Shown: piece after piece, positions 62,561-64,000 of the stretch
Position numbering within the stretch: position 1 is the first letter of the stretch
Layout of the letters: the number at the start of each line of letters is the position of its first letter
Notes under the pieces: generated by a model
Told to the model about the DNA's origin: nothing
Databases searched by the model: none
Seen by the model: the letters and a program-made list of their open reading frames with translations, nothing else
NCBI RefSeq assembly: GCF_007828045.1
Contig: NZ_VITN01000007.1
Location: 213,972 to 277,971, forward strand
Reading direction: 5' to 3'
Length of the DNA stretch: 64,000 bases
From: Nitrospirillum amazonense
GTDB taxonomy: Bacteria; Pseudomonadota; Alphaproteobacteria; Azospirillales; Azospirillaceae
Translations under genes and position numbers: made by a program

Positions 62561-63457
62561 ATGAACATCGGTGTCATGGGGGCCGGCGCGGTCGGCTGTT
62601 TCTTCGGCGGGCTGCTGGCCCGCGCCGGCCATGCCGTCACCCTGGTGGGCCGGCCGACCCTGGTGGACGCGGTGCGCGCGCATGGCCTGCGGCTGCAGAT
62701 GAAGGATGGGTTCGACGGGCAGGTCGCCATCGGCGCCGCCACCGGGCCGGAGGCGCTGGCCGATGCCGACCTGGTGCTGTTCTGCGTAAAGTCCGCGGAT
62801 ACCGAGGCGACAGGGCGCGCCATGCTGCCTCATTTGAAGCCGGGTGCCGTGGTGCTGGCGATGCAGAACGGCGTCGACAACGCCGAACGGCTGGCCGCCG
62901 TGCTGGGCCGGCCGGTGGTGCCGGTGGTGGTATATGTCGCGACCGACATGGCCGGGCCCGCCCATGTGCGCCACCATGGCCGGGGCGACCTGATCCTGGG
63001 CACGGGCCCGGACAGTGAACGGGTGGCAGAGATGCTGCGGGCGGCCAACATTCCAGCCACGGTATCAGCCGGCGTCACCGCCGCCCTGTGGGACAAGCTG
63101 ATCATCAACTGCGCCTACAACGCCATGTCGGCGGTGGCACAGGTGACCTACGGCACCATGGTGACCGTGCCCGAGGTGCGCGCCGTCATGGCCGACGTGG
63201 TGGCGGAGGCCGTGGCCGTGGCGCGGGCCGGCGACATCGCCGTGGGCGACGACATCCTGGACCGGGTCATGGCCCTGGCTGCGGCCATGCCCAACCAATT
63301 CTCCTCCACCGCCCAGGATCTGGCGCGGGGCAAGCGGAGCGAGATCGATTACCTGAACGGCCACGTCGTGCGCCGGGGCGGGGTCCTGGGCATCCCCACG
63401 CCGGCCAACCGGGCGCTGCTGGCCCTGGTCAAGCTGCTGGAGGTCAAGGCCGCTTAA
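62561..63457 (+). CDS. 2-dehydropantoate 2-reductase family protein
   Basis: A 298-residue NADPH-dependent reductase. It starts at the Rossmann motif (MNIGVMGAGAVGCFFGGLLA). It has the ketopantoate reductase signatures LVLFCVKSADTEATGRAM and, in the C-terminal domain, LWDKLIINCAYNAMSAVAQV (catalytic Lys) and SSTAQDLARGKRSEIDYLNG. It could make pantoate for coenzyme A, or act on another 2-oxo acid, since bacteria often have several paralogues. An SD-like GGGAG precedes the ATG, which begins directly at the nucleotide-binding fold. Confidence 0.87.
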   Translation: MNIGVMGAGAVGCFFGGLLARAGHAVTLVGRPTLVDAVRAHGLRLQMKDGFDGQVAIGAATGPEALADADLVLFCVKSADTEATGRAMLPHLKPGAVVLAMQNGVDNAERLAAVLGRPVVPVVVYVATDMAGPAHVRHHGRGDLILGTGPDSERVAEMLRAANIPATVSAGVTAALWDKLIINCAYNAMSAVAQVTYGTMVTVPEVRAVMADVVAEAVAVARAGDIAVGDDILDRVMALAAAMPNQFSSTAQDLARGKRSEIDYLNGHVVRRGGVLGIPTPANRALLALVKLLEVKAA

Positions 63458-63488
63458 AGCCGGATGTGGGCGGTCCGTTTTTGCTTGA

Positions 63489-63506
63489 TCTCAACTTATA
63501 TTGAGG
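63489..63506 (+). promoter_or_regulatory. SoxR-like operator before the monooxygenase gene
   Basis: TCTCAACTTATATTGAGG closely matches the SoxR box CCTCAAGTTAACTTGAGG, with identical CTCAA-N6-TTGAG arms. It lies 46 bases before the next ATG. A TTGATC at 63485-63490 and TAGCGT or TTTAGC ~17-19 bases later would frame it as in other SoxR promoters with a long spacer. Confidence 0.62.
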
Positions 63507-63552
63507 TTTTAGCGTGCGGGGGCTTCTGAATGGCCTGTCGGAGAAAGACGCC

Positions 63553-63903
63553 ATGAACGCCCAGACCCCCAATCCCCCGTGCGCGGACGCCAGCCACCGC
63601 TATCGCATCGACAAGTTCACCGTGCCGGCGGATGCGCGCGACGCCTTCATCGCGCGCATCCGTTTCATCGACGGATTCCTGCACGGCCAGCCCGGCTGCC
63701 TGCAACACGGCCTTTATGAATGGCGGCTGGACGACGGCGATTACGGCGTCGTCACCCTGGTGCAGTGGGAAAGCGAAGAGGCGATGGCCGCGGCCAAGGC
63801 CCGCGCGGCGGAGGAATACCGGCGCCAGGATTTCAACCCGGGCGCCTTCCTGGCCCAGTGGGGCATCAAGGCCGACATGGGCAGCTACATGCGCCTGAGC
63901 TGA
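63553..63903 (+). CDS. ABM-family (antibiotic biosynthesis) monooxygenase
   Basis: A 116-residue dimeric ferredoxin-like protein (YRIDKFTVPADARDAFIARI, then GCLQHGLYEWRLDDGDYGVV, TLVQWESEEAMAAAKARAAE). Such cofactor-free enzymes oxidise quinols and polyketide-like aromatics. The ATG at 63553 has GGAGAAAG before it; an upstream GTG would add 13 residues. The SoxR-like box in its promoter fits a role in coping with redox-active compounds, since ABM monooxygenases are known SoxR targets in Pseudomonas and Streptomyces. Confidence 0.82.
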   Translation: MNAQTPNPPCADASHRYRIDKFTVPADARDAFIARIRFIDGFLHGQPGCLQHGLYEWRLDDGDYGVVTLVQWESEEAMAAAKARAAEEYRRQDFNPGAFLAQWGIKADMGSYMRLS

Positions 63904-64000
63904 TTATACGCGCGGCATTTGGACGTGACCGTTCAAATGCTCCCTCAGTCGCCGGGCGGCGGACATCCGTCCGCCTAGGCTTGTCCTCGCTGTGCCCCCC

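Overview
The window reads as part of a secondary replicon (chromid or megaplasmid) of a GC-rich alphaproteobacterium, most likely near Azospirillaceae (Azospirillum/Nitrospirillum/Niveispirillum type). Grounds: high third-position GC; a plasmid-type Rep_3 initiator with iterons beside parAB; long TonB, RND and two-component genes of alphaproteobacterial type; and a pseudoazurin, NsrR and NnrS set. The genus is an inference from gene style and was not tested by a search.

Layout. 1-6980: one giant minus-strand gene, open at the left edge, built almost wholly of a 24-bp (8-residue) repeat arranged in 912-bp higher-order units. 6981-8896: a gene-poor stretch with a decayed regulator ATPase fragment and parS-like palindromes. 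8897-12916: the replication and partition module (rep, an iteron array, parA, parB, exact 16-bp palindromes that look like parS). 12917-18770: pseudoazurin behind a Crp/Fnr-type box, a Tat-exported GH127-like hydrolase, and a two-component system. 18972-24913: an RND efflux operon (pump, adaptor, TolC/NodT lipoprotein). 25000-25562: vapBC with its own palindrome. 25614-32792: chemoreceptor, sulfotransferase-like protein, multicopper oxidase, adenosine/adenine deaminase, and MntP behind a manganese riboswitch. 33082-39768: a 53-residue protein, a GH74-type lipoprotein, a DUF748 protein and a PiuC-type dioxygenase. 39896-45503: a second, paralogous two-component system, two small secreted cysteine-motif proteins and a porin.

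45572-54603: a ribbon-helix-helix protein, a FecI/FecR pair, a TonB receptor with a one-base frameshift, an exported metallo-beta-lactamase-fold protein, and a vanA-vanR-vanB type demethylase cluster. 54609-63903: a phosphatase, then a nitric-oxide and respiratory-stress block (nsrR, cioAB, nnrS, fRMsr, a Dnr-like Crp/Fnr regulator), a ketopantoate-reductase-like gene and an ABM monooxygenase behind a SoxR-like box.

How the genes work together. The Crp/Fnr regulator at 61629-62384, the near-identical boxes upstream of pseudoazurin and nnrS, and nsrR divergent from the cyanide-insensitive oxidase suggest one nitrogen-oxide/low-oxygen regulon split between two ends of the window. The GH127 and GH74 enzymes, chemoreceptor, laccase-like oxidase and vanillate-type demethylase fit a plant-associated life on cell-wall material. 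The most unusual object is the giant nested-repeat gene at the left edge.
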